From: Rhizobium etli_C
GTDB taxonomy: Bacteria; Pseudomonadota; Alphaproteobacteria; Rhizobiales; Rhizobiaceae
Length of the DNA stretch: 64,000 nt
Assembly: GCF_014198605.1 (NCBI RefSeq)
Contig: NZ_JACIHU010000003.1
Direction: 5' to 3' (one strand)
Both the position numbers and the translations under genes were made by a program. The notes beneath the pieces were generated by a model. The model made no database searches, was not told the DNA's origin, and saw only the letters and a list, made by a program, of their open reading frames with translations. This document shows, one piece after another, positions 6,962-15,596 of this stretch (position 1 is the first letter of the stretch; the number at the start of each line of letters is the position of its first letter).

Positions 6962-8863
6962 TCAGCCGGCACGGCGAAGCCGGCCGCCGCGCGGCTGGAC
7001 GGATTGATCTTCGAAAAGCGAGGCCAGCTGTTCGGTCATCGCGCCGGCAAGCTCATCGGCATCGACGATCGTCACGGCCCGGCGGTAGTAGCGCGTCACG
7101 TCGTGACCAATGCCGATCGCCAGCAATTCCACCGGCGAACGGGTTTCGATCCGTTCGATGACCGCACGCAAATGCCGCTCCAGATAATTGCCGGGATTGA
7201 CCGACAGCGTCGAATCGTCGACCGGCGCCCCGTCCGAGATCATCATCAGGATGCGGCGCTGTTCGCGGCGCGCGAGCAGGCGGTTATGCGCCCAGATCAG
7301 CGCCTCGCCGTCGATATTTTCCTTCAGCAGGCCCTCGCGCATCATCAGCCCGAGATTGGCGCGCGCCCGCCGCCACGGCGCATCGGCCGATTTGTAGACG
7401 ATATGGCGCAGGTCGTTGAGGCGGCCCGGCGTCTGCGGCTTGCCGCCGGCAAGCCAGCTTTCACGCGCCTGCCCGCCCTTCCAGGCCTTGGTGGTGAAGC
7501 CGAGGATCTCGACCTTGACGCCGCAGCGCTCCAGCGTGCGGGCAAGAATGTCGGCGCAGGTGGCGGCAACCGTGATCGGCCGGCCGCGCATCGAGCCGGA
7601 ATTGTCGATGAGCAGGGTGACGACCGTATCGCGGAACTGCGTGTCGCGCTCCATCTTGAAGGAGAGCGCCTGCATCGGATCGATGATGATGCGCTGCAGC
7701 CGGGCCGGATCGAGATAACCTTCCTCCAGGTCGAAATCCCAGGAGCGGTTCTGCTGCGCCATCAGGCGGCGCTGCAGCCGGTTGGCGAGGCGGCCGACGG
7801 CGCCCTGCAGATGCGCCAGCTGTTTGTCGAGGAAGGCGCGCAGGCGCTCCAGCTCGGCGGCGTCGCAGAGCTCCTCGGCGGTGATGATCTCGTCGAACTC
7901 TTCGGTATAGACGTGATAATCGACCTTCTCGTTGAAATCGGCGAAGGGCGTGTTCGGGCGGCGGGTCTCGCCCGGCGTTTCCGAATCGTCCTCGCCCTCT
8001 TCCATCATGTCGTCGTCGGAGATTTCGGCGCCTTCGGTCTCGCCGTCCTCCATCTGTTCGTCGGCGACTTCACTGTCCTCGACCGGGGCGGCATCGGTGC
8101 CGGCATCCTCATCGACCTCGTCCTGGTCCTGCTCGTCGCCGCTCGGCTGGTCTTCCTGCTCCGACTGGTCGTCATTGTCGGTTTGGCTGTCGTCGTCGCC
8201 GTATTCCTCGGCCATCTCCATGGCCGACAGCATGTTGCGGATCACTTTGGCGAAGGCCTGCTGGTCGTTGATCGCGCCCGACAGGTTGTCGAGTTCGGAG
8301 CCCGCCTTGTCCTCGATGAAGCCGCGCCAGAGGTCGAGCACCTTGCCGGCGGAGGCCGGCGGGCGCTGGCCGGTCAGCTTCTCGCGCACCATCATCGCGA
8401 CGGCTTCGCCGATCGGGGCATCTTCCTGGCGTTCGATACCGGTGAAATTCGCCTTGGAATATTTCTCCTCCGTCATCGAGCGCAGGTTCGACGCCACGCC
8501 TTCCATGCGCAACGCACCGATCGATTCGACACGAGCCTGCTCGACCGCATCGAAGATCACCCGGGCGTCCGAGCCCTGCGGCGCCATCGTCGTATGCACC
8601 TTTTCGTCATGGCAGGCCAGCCGCAGCGCCATGGAATCGCCGAGCCCGCGGGTGACCGCCAGCTCGTGCGCCGTCGGCCGCTTGGAAAGTTCCGGCAGAC
8701 GGATGCGCTCGCCGGTCATACCCGGCCGTTCATTGGCGAAGGTTACCTCGACATCGCCGTCGCCGGCGATCGAGCGCACGCAGCCGGATATCGCCCGGCG
8801 CAACGGCTCGACATCGACGGGCGCACCGGGCTTTGCTTTCGAATTGTCACCGCGAGCTGCCAT
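6962..8863 (-). CDS. cobT: Aerobic cobaltochelatase subunit CobT
   Basis: A 633-residue protein that, with CobS and CobN, inserts cobalt into hydrogenobyrinic acid a,c-diamide in aerobic cobalamin synthesis. The N-terminal third is alpha-helical. Residues about 215-310 form a long acidic linker (runs of D, E and Q). The C-terminal part is a VWA-like domain with the MIDAS motif D-N-S-G-S-M-R in LLIDNSGSMRGRPI, and ends in a basic RGGRLRRAG tail. Length and layout match rhizobial CobT. It lies 12 bp downstream of cobS in the same operon. Confidence 0.95.
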   Translation of the reverse strand: MAARGDNSKAKPGAPVDVEPLRRAISGCVRSIAGDGDVEVTFANERPGMTGERIRLPELSKRPTAHELAVTRGLGDSMALRLACHDEKVHTTMAPQGSDARVIFDAVEQARVESIGALRMEGVASNLRSMTEEKYSKANFTGIERQEDAPIGEAVAMMVREKLTGQRPPASAGKVLDLWRGFIEDKAGSELDNLSGAINDQQAFAKVIRNMLSAMEMAEEYGDDDSQTDNDDQSEQEDQPSGDEQDQDEVDEDAGTDAAPVEDSEVADEQMEDGETEGAEISDDDMMEEGEDDSETPGETRRPNTPFADFNEKVDYHVYTEEFDEIITAEELCDAAELERLRAFLDKQLAHLQGAVGRLANRLQRRLMAQQNRSWDFDLEEGYLDPARLQRIIIDPMQALSFKMERDTQFRDTVVTLLIDNSGSMRGRPITVAATCADILARTLERCGVKVEILGFTTKAWKGGQARESWLAGGKPQTPGRLNDLRHIVYKSADAPWRRARANLGLMMREGLLKENIDGEALIWAHNRLLARREQRRILMMISDGAPVDDSTLSVNPGNYLERHLRAVIERIETRSPVELLAIGIGHDVTRYYRRAVTIVDADELAGAMTEQLASLFEDQSVQPRGGRLRRAG

Positions 8864-8875
8864 GATCGGTCGGTC

Positions 8876-9871
8876 TCAGGCTCCGAGAACGATGTTGGCG
8901 GCACTTTCCTTCAGCTCGACGCCGAAAGCGCGCTGATAATGCTCGGCGACCAGAGGCCGCTCCAGCTCATCGCACTTGTTGAGGAAGGTGGTGCGGAAGG
9001 CAAAGGCGAGATCGCCGAAGATCTCGGCGTTCTCAGCCCAGGTAATGACCGTGCGCGGGCTCATGACGGTCGACAGGTCGCCGTTCATGAAGGCGGCACG
9101 CGTCAGATCGGCAACCCGCACCATCTTCGACACGGTCTCGCGGCCTTCCCTGTCCTTGCCGAAGCTCTTCACCTTGGCGGCGACGATATTCACTTCGTGA
9201 TCGTGCGGCAGGTAGTTCAGCGTCGTGACGATCGACCAGCGGTCCATCTGCGCCTGGTTGATCTGCTGCGTGCCGTGATAAAGGCCTGTGGTATCGCCGA
9301 GGCCGATCGTATTGGCGGTCGCAAACAGGCGGAACGCCGGGTGCGGCCGGATGACGCGGCTCTGGTCGAGCAGCGTCAGGCGGCCGGAGGATTCGAGCAC
9401 GCGCTGGATGACGAACATCACGTCTGGACGACCGGCATCATATTCGTCGAAGACGAGCGCGACATTGTGCTGATAGGCCCAGGGCAGGATGCCGTCCTTG
9501 AATTCGGTGACCTGCAGCCCGTCCTTGACGACGATCGCGTCCTTGCCGACGAGATCGATACGGCTGACATGGCTGTCGAGGTTGATGCGCACGCAAGGCC
9601 AGTTGAGCCGTGCCGCCACCTGTTCGATATGCGAGGACTTGCCGGTGCCGTGATAGCCGGAGATCATCACGCGTCGGTTATGGGCAAAGCCTGCGAGAAT
9701 GGCGAGCGTCGTGTCGCGGTCGAACAGATAGTCGGGATCGAGGTCCGGCACATAGGCGTCGCCCTTGCTGTAGGCGGGAACGCGGATGTCCGAATCGATG
9801 CCAAAGGTCTCGCGGACCGAAACGGTGGTATCGGGCAGTTCAGATATATCCAGGTCGATCTTGCTCATCAT
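8876..9871 (-). CDS. cobS: Aerobic cobaltochelatase subunit CobS
   Basis: A 331-residue AAA+ ATPase and partner of CobT in the chelatase motor. Walker A is GYHGTGKSS (residues about 73-81), Walker B is ALVFDEYDAG, and the sensor region includes FRLFATANTIGLGDTTGLYHGT. The start is MMSKIDLDISELPDTTVSVRETFGIDSD; either of the two first methionines may be used, with GGAG upstream. The leader contains a small perfect hairpin just before the ribosome-binding site (listed separately). The order cobS-cobT is that found in Rhizobiales. Confidence 0.96.
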   Translation of the reverse strand: MMSKIDLDISELPDTTVSVRETFGIDSDIRVPAYSKGDAYVPDLDPDYLFDRDTTLAILAGFAHNRRVMISGYHGTGKSSHIEQVAARLNWPCVRINLDSHVSRIDLVGKDAIVVKDGLQVTEFKDGILPWAYQHNVALVFDEYDAGRPDVMFVIQRVLESSGRLTLLDQSRVIRPHPAFRLFATANTIGLGDTTGLYHGTQQINQAQMDRWSIVTTLNYLPHDHEVNIVAAKVKSFGKDREGRETVSKMVRVADLTRAAFMNGDLSTVMSPRTVITWAENAEIFGDLAFAFRTTFLNKCDELERPLVAEHYQRAFGVELKESAANIVLGA

Positions 9872-9881
9872 GTCTCCAAGG

Positions 9882-9897
9882 CGGGTGATGCCACCCG
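9882..9897 (-). promoter_or_regulatory. Small hairpin in cobS leader
   Basis: Read on the minus strand this is CGGGTG-GCAT-CACCCG, a perfect 6-bp stem with a 4-nt loop, ending 10 nt before the first cobS start codon and directly upstream of its GGAG ribosome-binding site. It may influence translation. The inner GGTGGCATCACCC is identical to that of the preQ1 candidate at 4604-4635, but here there is no A-rich tail, so it is not called a preQ1 aptamer. Confidence 0.3.
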
Positions 9898-10173
9898 GCC
9901 ATACTGTCTCAGGCCATGTCGCAACCGTGACGCCGCGATTTTATCCGCGCCCGTCCAGGTCGGAACGTCGGCGATACTTCTCCGGGACTGAAACGAAACC
10001 TCGGCGGGATGATGACCGCTTGCGAGCATTCTTGAAAGAGTCCCGGACAAGAAACGCCGCGTCCGGAAGGTCGGCGGAGGCGATGGGTAAACACGCAGAT
10101 AGGAGCCGCGTTTGCCTGCGGCCTCAGCCGATTTGGACCATACCCGATTGAAGCCTAAGAGCAAGGACGGGGA
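9898..10173. other. Gene-free spacer upstream of cobS
   Basis: Between the cobS leader hairpin and the end of the DnaJ-domain gene there is no reading frame with family character or a good ribosome-binding site. The cobS promoter must lie here, but I cannot point to convincing -35/-10 boxes. No B12 riboswitch (no B12-box-like GCCACTG element in proper context) is visible. Confidence 0.5.
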
Positions 10174-10791
10174 TTAACAAAAACCGTTCTGCTTCAACAA
10201 TTGATAGGCCTGGATGACGGCGCGGAAACGCTCCTCCGAGCCGCGGTCGCCGCCATTGGCATCCGGATGGTGCTTCTTGACCAGTTCCTTGTAGCGGCTC
10301 TTGATCTCCGCCGAGGTCGCATTGGCGTGCAGCCCCATCGTATCGAAGGCCTTGCTTTCCAGCGACTTCAGCTTGCGCGCCTGGGGAAAACGCGGCCCGC
10401 TGCCCTTGCCGCCTTCCTTGACGAAACCGAAGGGATCGCGAACCCGGGTATAGGCGCCGGAGCGGACTTCCGAATGCAGCGGACTGTCCTTCGCCGACTT
10501 GTTGACGCCGACCGTCCATGTCGGCCGATGGCCGGTGATCGCCTCTTTCTGATATCGGGCGATCTCGCCGTCCGAAAGGCCGGAAAAATAATTGTAGCCC
10601 TTGTTGTATTCCTTGACGTGCTCGAAGCAGAACAAAAAGAACTGGCCTTCCGCATTGCGCCCGACGGGCGCGCGATGCGAACCTTTCTTGTCGCAGCCGT
10701 CCCACTGGCAGGTAGGCGGCGCCTGCTCTGCCTCCTGCTCGCGTTTGCGGCGTGTTCGGATGCGATCGAAATATTTGGAATCAAGTCTCAT
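10174..10791 (-). CDS. J-domain (DnaJ-like) protein
   Basis: A 205-residue protein starting MRLDSKYFDRIRTRRKREQEAEQAPPTCQWDGCDKKGSHRAPVGRN. A C-x4-C plus FCFEHVKEYN segment (residues about 27-65) suggests a small zinc-binding region. The C-terminal 60 residues are a J domain: DTMGLHANATSAEIKSRYKELVKKHHPDANGGDRGSEERFRAVIQAYQLL, including the essential HPD triad. It would stimulate a DnaK-type ATPase; the client is unknown. A 113-codon upstream extension is rejected because it overlaps the divergent bolA gene. The position next to bolA and cobST is usual in Rhizobiaceae. Confidence 0.9.
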   Translation of the reverse strand: MRLDSKYFDRIRTRRKREQEAEQAPPTCQWDGCDKKGSHRAPVGRNAEGQFFLFCFEHVKEYNKGYNYFSGLSDGEIARYQKEAITGHRPTWTVGVNKSAKDSPLHSEVRSGAYTRVRDPFGFVKEGGKGSGPRFPQARKLKSLESKAFDTMGLHANATSAEIKSRYKELVKKHHPDANGGDRGSEERFRAVIQAYQLLKQNGFC

Positions 10792-10893
10792 GGCGGCGCT
10801 AATTATGGGGCTGTCGGAAGGCGACAACAAGAATTGACAAATAGGAATGTTGCTGGCTTGGTGGGAACCCCTTTCGCGCAACAGCAAGACCGG

Positions 10894-11178
10894 ATGATGA
10901 CCCTCAGGACCCGCATCGAAGAAAAACTTGTCGAAGCCTTCGCCCCCGAACGCCTGAGCGTCATCGACGAAAGCCACCTGCATGCCGGCCACCAGCCCGA
11001 TATCACGGGCACCGGCGAAACCCACATGCGGGTGAGGATCGTTTCGGCAAAATTTGCCGGCCTGTCGCGGCTGGCCCGCCACCGCGCGATCACCGAACTG
11101 CTGAAGCCGGAACTCGATGCCGGCCTGCATGCGCTGGCCGTCGAACCGGCGGCACCCGGCGAGGCGACGCGATGGTAG
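10894..11178 (+). CDS. bolA: BolA family protein
   Basis: A 94-residue protein starting MMTLRTRIEEKLVEAFAPERLSVIDESHLHAGH, with the BolA signature of a helix, then VIDESHxHAGH, then ETHMRVRIVSAKFAGLSRLARHRAI and a C-terminal HALAVEP segment. BolA proteins partner monothiol glutaredoxins in Fe-S cluster or iron signalling, and some act as transcription factors. The two adjacent ATGs at 10894 and 10897 are both possible starts. It is divergent from the J-domain gene with about 100 bp between them, and convergent with the CNNM/CorC gene downstream. Confidence 0.93.
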   Translation: MMTLRTRIEEKLVEAFAPERLSVIDESHLHAGHQPDITGTGETHMRVRIVSAKFAGLSRLARHRAITELLKPELDAGLHALAVEPAAPGEATRW

Positions 11179-11222
11179 AACCGCAGCCTATATAGGAACC
11201 GGCTGCCTTCGCGCCAAGCCGA

Positions 11223-12533
11223 TCAGGCCGGCTTTGCGCCGTCTTCTCCGGCGGGCCGGATGCGCAGCTTGGTGATGCGGTTCTTCTCCCGCTTCATGAC
11301 GACGAAACGTTTGCCATAAAAGGTGAAGGCCTGGCGCTCTTCCGGAATGGTCATCGATTCATGGATGACGAGGCCGGCGATCGTCGTCGCCTCCTCGTCG
11401 GGCAGGCTCCAGTCGAGCGCACGGTTGAGGTCGCGGATCGGCACGCCGCCATCGACAACGATCGAACCATCCGCCTCCTGGCGCACGCCCTGAATCTCGA
11501 TGTCGTGCTCGTCGGAAATGTCGCCGACGATTTCCTCGAGAATATCCTCGAGCGTGACGATGCCCTGCACCTCGCCATATTCGTCGACGACGACGGCGAA
11601 ATGCTGTTTGCGGCGCAGGAAGGCATTAAGCTGGTCTTCGAGGTTGGTGCTGTCGGGCACGAACCACGGCTTCTGCGCAATCTTGACGATATCGAGGTTC
11701 TGCGGCTCCATGTTCGGCTCGGCCAGCGCGCGCAGGAGATCCTTGGCATGGACGACGCCGATGATGTTGTCGATCGTGCCGCGCCACAGCGGCATGCGCG
11801 TATAGGGGCTTTCGAGGATGGCGCGCACCACCGTTTCCGGCGGATCGTCGGCATTGATCGCTCGCATCGCGGTGCGGTGGACCATGATGTCTGACAATTC
11901 CAGCTCACCGAGGTCGAGCACGCCGCCGAGCCGGTCGCGATCGGCCTTTACCACCGATCCCTCACGGTGGAGCAGGTCGACGGCGCCGCGCAGTTCCTCA
12001 TGCGCCGTCAGCATCGACACCTCCCTTGAGAGATTGATGCCGAACAGTGCCAGAATCCGCCGCACGATCGCATTGACGAAGGAGGACGCCGGCCCGACGA
12101 CGGCGACGAAAAGCCTGGCTGGAAGCGCCGCTGCAAGCGCGAAGCGCTCCGGCGTCGAGATCGCCCAGCTCTTCGGCAGCACTTCCGCGAAGATGACGAG
12201 GATGACGGTCATCGCCAGCGTCGCCAGCGCCACGCCGGAACTGCCGAACAGCCCGAGAAACAGGCTGGTGGCGATCGACGACGACAGGATATTGGCGAGA
12301 TTGTTGCCGATCAGCAGCGCGCCGATCAGCCGGTCGCGCCGCTCGATCAGCTGGCGCACGAGGCCGGCGCGCTCGTCGCCGTTGACCTCAAGCGTATGGA
12401 TGCGGCTGCGCGAAACGGCGGTCAGCGCGGTTTCCGAGCCGGAAAAGAAGGCGGACACCAGCACGAGCGCCGTGATCGAAAGGATCTCCGGCCAATATGT
12501 CGCGAGAAATGCCAGAGCGCCTTCGACCGTCAT
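11223..12533 (-). CDS. CNNM/CorC-HlyC family membrane protein (hemolysin-like)
   Basis: A 436-residue inner-membrane protein. The N-terminal CNNM domain has three to four hydrophobic segments and the conserved FFSGSETALTAVSRSRI and IGNNLANILSS motifs. A CBS pair follows (VHRTAMRAINADDPPETVVRAI... and FAVVVDEYGEVQGIVTLEDILEEIVGDISDEHD), then a C-terminal CorC_HlyC domain. Homologues are linked to Mg2+/Co2+ efflux; the older hemolysin label is misleading. Its last base pairs overlap the aroB stop region by one base, so it is co-transcribed downstream of aroK-aroB. Confidence 0.9.
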   Translation of the reverse strand: MTVEGALAFLATYWPEILSITALVLVSAFFSGSETALTAVSRSRIHTLEVNGDERAGLVRQLIERRDRLIGALLIGNNLANILSSSIATSLFLGLFGSSGVALATLAMTVILVIFAEVLPKSWAISTPERFALAAALPARLFVAVVGPASSFVNAIVRRILALFGINLSREVSMLTAHEELRGAVDLLHREGSVVKADRDRLGGVLDLGELELSDIMVHRTAMRAINADDPPETVVRAILESPYTRMPLWRGTIDNIIGVVHAKDLLRALAEPNMEPQNLDIVKIAQKPWFVPDSTNLEDQLNAFLRRKQHFAVVVDEYGEVQGIVTLEDILEEIVGDISDEHDIEIQGVRQEADGSIVVDGGVPIRDLNRALDWSLPDEEATTIAGLVIHESMTIPEERQAFTFYGKRFVVMKREKNRITKLRIRPAGEDGAKPA

Positions 12534-13663
12534 CAGGGATGTTTTTCCCGGAGAAAACTGATCACCTCGGAGGCCGGAACGTCGTCGGCGACGAAGGACT
12601 GGCCGATGCCGCGCGTCAGGATGAAGGTGAGCTTGCCGCCCTTGACCTTCTTGTCCTGCGCGATCGCATCCATCAGCACCTCGGCCGGCGGCAGCTCGCC
12701 CGGAATGTCGGACATCCGGGTCGGCAGGCCGACCGCCTGCAGATGCCGCTCGACGCGGCGCGCATCGTCGGGGCTTGCGAGGTTCATCCGTGCGGAGAAT
12801 TCATGCGCCAGCACCATGCCGATCGAAACGCCTTCGCCGTGCACAAGGCGGCGGCTGTCATAGGCGGTCGCCGCTTCCAGCGCATGGCCGAAGGTGTGGC
12901 CGAGATTGAGCAGCGCCCGCTGGCCGTTCTCGCGCTCGTCGGCGACGACGACATCCGCCTTCGCCTGGCAGCTGGTGGCGATCGCCGCGATGCGGGCGGC
13001 GCCGCCAGCAAACACGGCCTTCCAGTTCGCTTCCAGCCAGGCGAAGAAATCCGGCTTGTCGATCAGACCGTATTTCGCGACCTCGGCGTAACCGGCGCGG
13101 AATTCCCGTTCGCTCAGCGAATTCAGCACATCGGTGTCGGCCAGGACCAGGTCCGGCTGATGGAACACGCCGATGAGGTTTTTGCCGTGGCGGGAATTGA
13201 TGCCCGTCTTGCCGCCGACGGAGGAATCCACCTGCGACAGCAGCGAGGTCGGCACCTGCACGAAGCGCACGCCCCGGCGAACGATGCCGCCCGCAAATCC
13301 CGAGAGGTCGCCGATGACGCCGCCGCCGAGCGCGATGACGCAGTCGTTGCGCTCAACCCGGGCTTCCAGCACCTTGTCGCAGGCCGTGATCAGATGCTCG
13401 AAACTCTTGGTCTTCTCGCCGGCCGGCAGCACCACTGCAGCCGAGGCGATACCCGCATCTGCAAGGCTTGCAACGAGCGCTTCGAGATAAAGCGGAGCAA
13501 CATTTTCGTCGGTGATGACCGCCGCCTTGCGGCCGTTGAGGCGGGAGGCGATCTCGGCGCCGGCCCGCGCGATCAGCCCTGGCCCGATCAGGATGTCATA
13601 GGCGCGCTCGCCGAGCGGCACGTGCACCGTCTGGACGGCAGGAGCGGAGGTTATCGCATTCAT
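12533..13663 (-). CDS. aroB: 3-dehydroquinate synthase
   Basis: A 376-residue NAD- and zinc-dependent enzyme that converts DAHP to 3-dehydroquinate, step two of the shikimate pathway. Key motifs: ALGGGVIGDLSGFAGGIVRRGVRFVQVPTSLLSQVDSSVGGKTGINSRHGKNLIG (NAD and substrate binding), RAGYAEVAKYGLI with its conserved Glu and Lys, and the metal-binding NLGHTFGHALE and HGEGVSIGM. It overlaps the end of aroK by four bases (ATGA), the usual coupling in alphaproteobacteria. Confidence 0.97.
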   Translation of the reverse strand: MNAITSAPAVQTVHVPLGERAYDILIGPGLIARAGAEIASRLNGRKAAVITDENVAPLYLEALVASLADAGIASAAVVLPAGEKTKSFEHLITACDKVLEARVERNDCVIALGGGVIGDLSGFAGGIVRRGVRFVQVPTSLLSQVDSSVGGKTGINSRHGKNLIGVFHQPDLVLADTDVLNSLSEREFRAGYAEVAKYGLIDKPDFFAWLEANWKAVFAGGAARIAAIATSCQAKADVVVADERENGQRALLNLGHTFGHALEAATAYDSRRLVHGEGVSIGMVLAHEFSARMNLASPDDARRVERHLQAVGLPTRMSDIPGELPPAEVLMDAIAQDKKVKGGKLTFILTRGIGQSFVADDVPASEVISFLREKHP

Positions 13664-14250
13664 GACGCTGTACTTTCTTTCTGAGCTTCGATCACGGCCG
13701 TCAGCACCTCGTCGGCCATGATTTCCTTGCGCACATCGCGCGAGAGCACGGTGAGATCAGCTTGGGCGTAGATCGGATACCGTGCGTTCATCAGGTTTTC
13801 GAGCGTCTGCTTCGGATTTTCGGTCTTGAGCAGCGGCCGGGTGTCGCGTTTGTTGACCCGTTCCCAGAGCACGTCGAGATCCGCCTTCAGCCAGACCGAA
13901 AGGCCGCCCCTCTTGATATGCCTGCGCGTCCGCTCGTTGACGAAGGCGCCGCCGCCGGTGGAGACGACGCGCGGACCGCTCTTCAGCAGACGCTTCATGA
14001 CCCGCGTTTCCAGCGCCCGGAATTCGTCCTCGCCATAGGCGGCGAAAAGTTCGGCGATCGTCATGCGCGACACCCGCTCGATTTCGTGGTCGCTGTCGAT
14101 GAAGGGAATGCCGAGCTGGCTGGCGACAATGCGCCCGACCGAGGATTTTCCCGCCCCCATCAGGCCGACAAGGATCAGATTGCGTGAACCGAGCGCGGCG
14201 CGAGCTCTGTCTTTCAGGCTGTCAGCAACGGTCAGCAGTGGTTCACTCAT
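13660..14250 (-). CDS. aroK: Shikimate kinase
   Basis: A 196-residue cytosolic kinase that phosphorylates shikimate at the 3-hydroxyl using ATP. Walker A is GLMGAGKSS; the shikimate-binding FIDSDHEIE and GEDEFRALE-x-R motifs, the GGGAF loop and the R-rich lid (RVNKRDTRPLL) all follow in order. The start at 14250 (MSEPLLTVADSLKDRARAALGSRNLILVG) is preferred; a second ATG four codons earlier (14262) is also in frame. It is first in the aroK-aroB-CNNM transcript and divergent from the small membrane gene at 14399. Confidence 0.95.
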   Translation of the reverse strand: MSEPLLTVADSLKDRARAALGSRNLILVGLMGAGKSSVGRIVASQLGIPFIDSDHEIERVSRMTIAELFAAYGEDEFRALETRVMKRLLKSGPRVVSTGGGAFVNERTRRHIKRGGLSVWLKADLDVLWERVNKRDTRPLLKTENPKQTLENLMNARYPIYAQADLTVLSRDVRKEIMADEVLTAVIEAQKESTAS

Positions 14251-14398
14251 CGGTCCATTCACACTTTGTTTGCAAACCGTATCGACAAATGCAGGTGGAG
14301 CGTCAAGTCGCGGACAAGGGAATCATGGCTTGAATACCGCTTCTTGCACTTGCAGATACGCTTCTTATAACAGAAGCAGAGCATGAAGGAGTTGCCGG

Positions 14399-14575
14399 AT
14401 GCCGAGCCTGTTCCGTTTTCTGTTCGTCTGCGCGATCCTCGCCGGGACGGTTTACGGAGCGATGTGGGCGCTTGCGACCTTCGTGGAGCCCGAGCCGCGC
14501 GACGTGACGATCCGCATTCCGTCCGAACGGGTCAATCCGCCGGCGACGGGCACGATCGACACCACCGGGAAGTGA
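14399..14575 (+). CDS. Small single-span membrane protein upstream of xerD
   Basis: A 58-residue gene with a good ribosome-binding site (AAGGAG, 7 nt before the ATG). It starts MPSLFRFLFVCAILAGTVYGAMWAL: one transmembrane segment at residues 5-27, then a short tail with EPEPRDVTIRIPSERVNPPATG. It ends five bases before the xerD ATG, so the two are very likely co-transcribed. I know of no function. The E-P-E-P-R-x-V-x-I-R-I-P pattern looks like a constrained periplasmic tail rather than random sequence. Confidence 0.75.
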   Translation: MPSLFRFLFVCAILAGTVYGAMWALATFVEPEPRDVTIRIPSERVNPPATGTIDTTGK

Positions 14576-14580
14576 GCGAC

Positions 14581-15534
14581 ATGAGGGATCTCGGCCGCGT
14601 CCATGTGGAATCCTTCCTGGAAATGATGAGCGCCGAACGTGGCGCCGCCGCCAACACGCTGCAATCCTATGAGCGCGATCTCGATGACATCAGGTCCTTC
14701 CTCAACGGCCGCAGCATCAGGTTGACCGAAGCCGCCTCCGCCGACCTTTCCGCCTATCTCGCCTCGCTCGCCAGCCAGGGTTTCAAGCCCTCCTCGCAGG
14801 CGCGCCGGCTTGCGGCCATGCGGCAGTTCTACAAATTCCTCTACGCCGAAGGCATTCGCACCGACGACCCCACCGGCGTGCTCGACGCGCCGAAGAAAGG
14901 CCGGCCGCTGCCGAAGACGATGGGGGTCGAGGAGGTCGGCAGGCTGCTATTCCAGGCGCAGAGCGAGGCCGACGATCCGGCCCCGGGCCAGTTGCAGCGC
15001 CTGCGCATGCTGGCGCTACTGGAATTGCTTTATGCCACCGGCATGCGCGTCAGCGAGCTCGTCTCGCTTCCCGCCCGCGTCCTCGACCAGGAGGGCCGCT
15101 TCCTGATGATCCGCGGCAAGGGCAACAAGGAGCGGCTGGTGCCGTTGTCGCAATCGGCGATCAAGGCCCTGAAATCTTACGGGCGGGTGCTGACGGCCGA
15201 AAATGCCGTGGCGAAGGAGCCGCAGGAAAGCCCCTGGCTATTTCCGGCCGCCTCGAAGGAGGGTTACCTGCCGCGCCAGGTCTTTGCGCGAGACCTGAAG
15301 AACCTGGCGATCCGCGCCGGCCTAACGCCGTCGCTGATCTCGCCGCATGTCATGCGCCACGCCTTTGCCAGCCACCTGCTTGCCAACGGCGCCGATCTGC
15401 GCGTCGTCCAGGAACTCCTCGGCCATTCGGACATTTCGACCACACAGATCTACACGCATGTGCTCGAAGAGAGGCTGCAGCAGCTCGTCCAGACGCATCA
15501 CCCCCTTGCCAAACAGGCGAAAAAGCACGAATAG
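14581..15534 (+). CDS. xerD: Site-specific tyrosine recombinase XerD
   Basis: A 317-residue recombinase that, with XerC at dif sites, resolves chromosome dimers. The N-terminal SAM-like core-binding domain spans residues 1-90, the catalytic domain the rest. The active-site set is complete: Arg156 (ATGMRVSEL), Lys180 (IRGKGNKERLVPL), His256, Arg259 (HVMRH), His282 (GHSDIS) and nucleophile Tyr291 (YTHV). Start at 14581 with the small membrane gene five bases upstream; longer in-frame extensions would swallow that gene. accA follows 62 bp downstream. Full-length with no sign of being an integrase of a mobile element. Confidence 0.95.
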   Translation: MRDLGRVHVESFLEMMSAERGAAANTLQSYERDLDDIRSFLNGRSIRLTEAASADLSAYLASLASQGFKPSSQARRLAAMRQFYKFLYAEGIRTDDPTGVLDAPKKGRPLPKTMGVEEVGRLLFQAQSEADDPAPGQLQRLRMLALLELLYATGMRVSELVSLPARVLDQEGRFLMIRGKGNKERLVPLSQSAIKALKSYGRVLTAENAVAKEPQESPWLFPAASKEGYLPRQVFARDLKNLAIRAGLTPSLISPHVMRHAFASHLLANGADLRVVQELLGHSDISTTQIYTHVLEERLQQLVQTHHPLAKQAKKHE

Positions 15535-15596
15535 GACCGGCGACACGGGGCGGAGCCAGGAAAACGCCCCGGGCACAAGGAACGGAAACGCACCTC

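Noticed and set aside
9882..9897. Second preQ1 riboswitch before cobS
   Set aside because: Only the hairpin core is shared; there is no A-rich tail, and the gene is not linked to queuosine.
7004..9991. 995-codon open frame on the plus strand
   Set aside because: It is antisense to cobT and cobS, which are unmistakable. High GC leaves the reverse strand open; the translation has only low-complexity Arg/Asp/Ala sequence.
14581..15534. XerD as an integrase of a mobile element
   Set aside because: Length, full catalytic set and position next to accA and aroK match the housekeeping recombinase.
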